This document shows positions 4,657 to 5,494 of a stretch of 5,494 nucleotides of DNA, piece by piece (within the stretch, counting starts at the first letter, position 1; every line of letters begins with the position of its first letter). Under the pieces are notes generated by a model. That model did not search any database. It had not been told where the DNA came from and was given only the letters and a program-made list of their open reading frames with translations. A program made the translations under genes and the position numbers. The DNA comes from Chloroflexota bacterium (lineage in GTDB: Bacteria > Chloroflexota > Anaerolineae > B4-G1): contig DSAR01000033.1 of assembly GCA_011046405.1 (NCBI GenBank), positions 1 to 5,494 on the forward strand. Direction: 5' to 3'.

Positions 4657-4662
4657 TATCCT

Positions 4663-5494
4663 ATGAATACACGTATCCTTCTGACAAAAACGAGCTCGCT
4701 GATTCTTGCCTTACTGGCGTTGAGCGCGGCGATAGGCGTCAGTCAGACGATGAGCGCGCCCTCGTCGGCGTCGAGCAAGTGGTGGGGCGAGTATTTCGCC
4801 AACCGCGACCTGACCGGCGCGCCAGCCATCACCCGTTACGACGACGCAGTCAACGGCGGCATCGACTTCAACTGGGGCGTCGGCAACCCCCACCCAGACA
4901 TTCCCGCCGATAACTTCTCCGCCCGCTGGACGCGCGAGACGTGGTTCAATGGCGGGACGTATCGCTTCACCGTCATCTCCGACGACGGCGTGCGCATCTG
5001 GGTCGGCGACCAATTGGTGGTCGACGAGTGGCGCGACCGGGATGCGACGCCGCGCTACATCGACCACTACATCCCCGCCGGCGCCCACCCGGTGCGCATC
5101 GAGTATTTCGAACACCGGGGCGGTGCGCGCATCAATGTAAGTTGGAAGCGCATCGTCGGCGGCGCGACCTGGCACGCCGAGTATTACAACACCCGCGACT
5201 TTGCCGGGCCGGTAGTGCTCCAACGCGAAGATGCCGCCATCGACTTCAATTGGGAGCATGACAGCCCGGACCCGGCCGTCAATCCGGATAACTTCTCCGT
5301 CCGCTGGACCCGCACCCTGGGTTTCACCGCCGGCGTCTACCGCTTCTTCGCCAGCGTCGACGACGGTGTGCGTGTCTGGGTTGACGATCAACTGGTAATC
5401 GACGCCTGGAAAGATCAGACCCAACCGAACACCAGCACCGGCGACATTTACCTGCCGGCTGGCCTGCACACCATCGTCGTGGAATATTATGAGC
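4663..5494 (+). CDS. Exported protein with tandem PA14 domains (5' part, runs off the window)
   Basis: The frame is open from the ATG at 4663 to the end of the window, 277 complete codons with no stop. The N-terminus (MNTRILLTKT followed by a hydrophobic run at about 12-25) looks like a Sec signal peptide, then a Ser/Ala-rich linker, so the protein is probably secreted or surface-bound. Two PA14 beta-barrel domains follow, at about 40-161 and from 170 on. Matching motifs recur exactly 126 residues apart: IDFNW at 67 and 193, DNFS-x-RWTR at 83 and 209, DDGVR at 107 and 233, DQLV near 116 and 242. PA14 domains commonly bind carbohydrate or act as accessory modules in glycosidases, adhesins and toxins. 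The catalytic or anchoring part, if any, lies beyond the window. The gene is divergent from the beta-oxidation cluster and has no evident functional link to it. Confidence 0.9.
   Translation, partial: MNTRILLTKTSSLILALLALSAAIGVSQTMSAPSSASSKWWGEYFANRDLTGAPAITRYDDAVNGGIDFNWGVGNPHPDIPADNFSARWTRETWFNGGTYRFTVISDDGVRIWVGDQLVVDEWRDRDATPRYIDHYIPAGAHPVRIEYFEHRGGARINVSWKRIVGGATWHAEYYNTRDFAGPVVLQREDAAIDFNWEHDSPDPAVNPDNFSVRWTRTLGFTAGVYRFFASVDDGVRVWVDDQLVIDAWKDQTQPNTSTGDIYLPAGLHTIVVEYYE

Larger units (their letters stand above)
4085..4662. other. Divergent intergenic region with no convincing gene
   Basis: About 580 bp between the TetR promoter and the PA14 gene. No protein-coding gene is supported here. 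It contains a perfect 10-bp palindrome CCCGCGCGGG (4122-4131), a plus-strand promoter candidate (4143-4171), a short tandem repeat (4266-4299), an inverted pair CGTCC/GGACG (4323-4327 and 4335-4339), a Thr/Ile-rich short frame (4345-4410), a 110-bp nested inverted repeat (4421-4530) and an 8-bp hairpin (4580-4618). The density of structure in its right half suggests a regulated or structured 5' leader, or a small inserted element, ahead of the PA14 gene. Confidence 0.6.

Noticed and set aside
4711..5469. A 252-codon minus-strand frame opposite the PA14 gene
   Set aside because: The plus-strand frame has a signal peptide, an ideal ribosome binding site and two PA14 domains. The minus-strand frame is a codon-bias shadow.

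Overview
The window looks like part of a bacterial chromosome, probably from an environmental genome. Chloroflexota (Anaerolineae or a relative) is a reasonable guess. The grounds are moderate-to-high GC genes, octamer repeat arrays of the CCAATCTA type beside a gene of the 23S-rRNA-intervening-sequence four-helix-bundle family, and a PA14-repeat exported protein. No marker gene is present, so this is inference.

Layout. Positions 1-4004 hold a minus-strand gene cluster read from right to left: a TetR-family regulator (4004-3363), a thiolase (3340-2135), a small four-helix-bundle protein (about 1992-1561), a 3-hydroxyacyl-CoA dehydrogenase with two C-terminal domains (1410-187), and the ribosome binding site and start codon of one more gene that leaves the window at position 1. 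Thiolase plus hydroxyacyl-CoA dehydrogenase are consecutive late steps of fatty-acid beta-oxidation (or, in reverse, of acetoacetyl-CoA reduction). The TetR gene heads the cluster behind a consensus sigma-70 promoter (TTGACA, 17 bp, TATAAT) whose -10 box runs into a 13-bp palindrome. This suggests an autoregulated acyl-CoA-responsive switch.

The most striking structure is a set of three octamer repeat arrays (21-189, 1426-1553, 2012-2137). Each one fills the space between the stop codon of one gene and the Shine-Dalgarno sequence of the next. Two of the arrays even supply the stop codon (TAG) from their last, shortened unit. The units fit one consensus, YYRRTNTA. In arrays 1 and 2 they change stepwise from TTGGTATA through CCGG forms to CCAGTCTA or CCAATATA, so each becomes an approximate inverted repeat. 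The four-helix-bundle gene sits between arrays 2 and 3 and splits the thiolase from the dehydrogenase. The fourth gene junction (TetR/thiolase) carries a 9-bp tandem duplication in the same place.

Positions 4005-4662 form a divergent intergenic region of about 660 bp. It holds the TetR promoter/operator, a plausible plus-strand promoter (4143-4171), a short tandem repeat, a Thr/Ile-rich short reading frame, a 110-bp nested inverted repeat that resembles a small MITE or a structured leader, and an 8-bp hairpin. From 4663 a plus-strand gene encodes a signal-peptide-bearing protein with at least two PA14 domains. It has no stop codon before the window ends.
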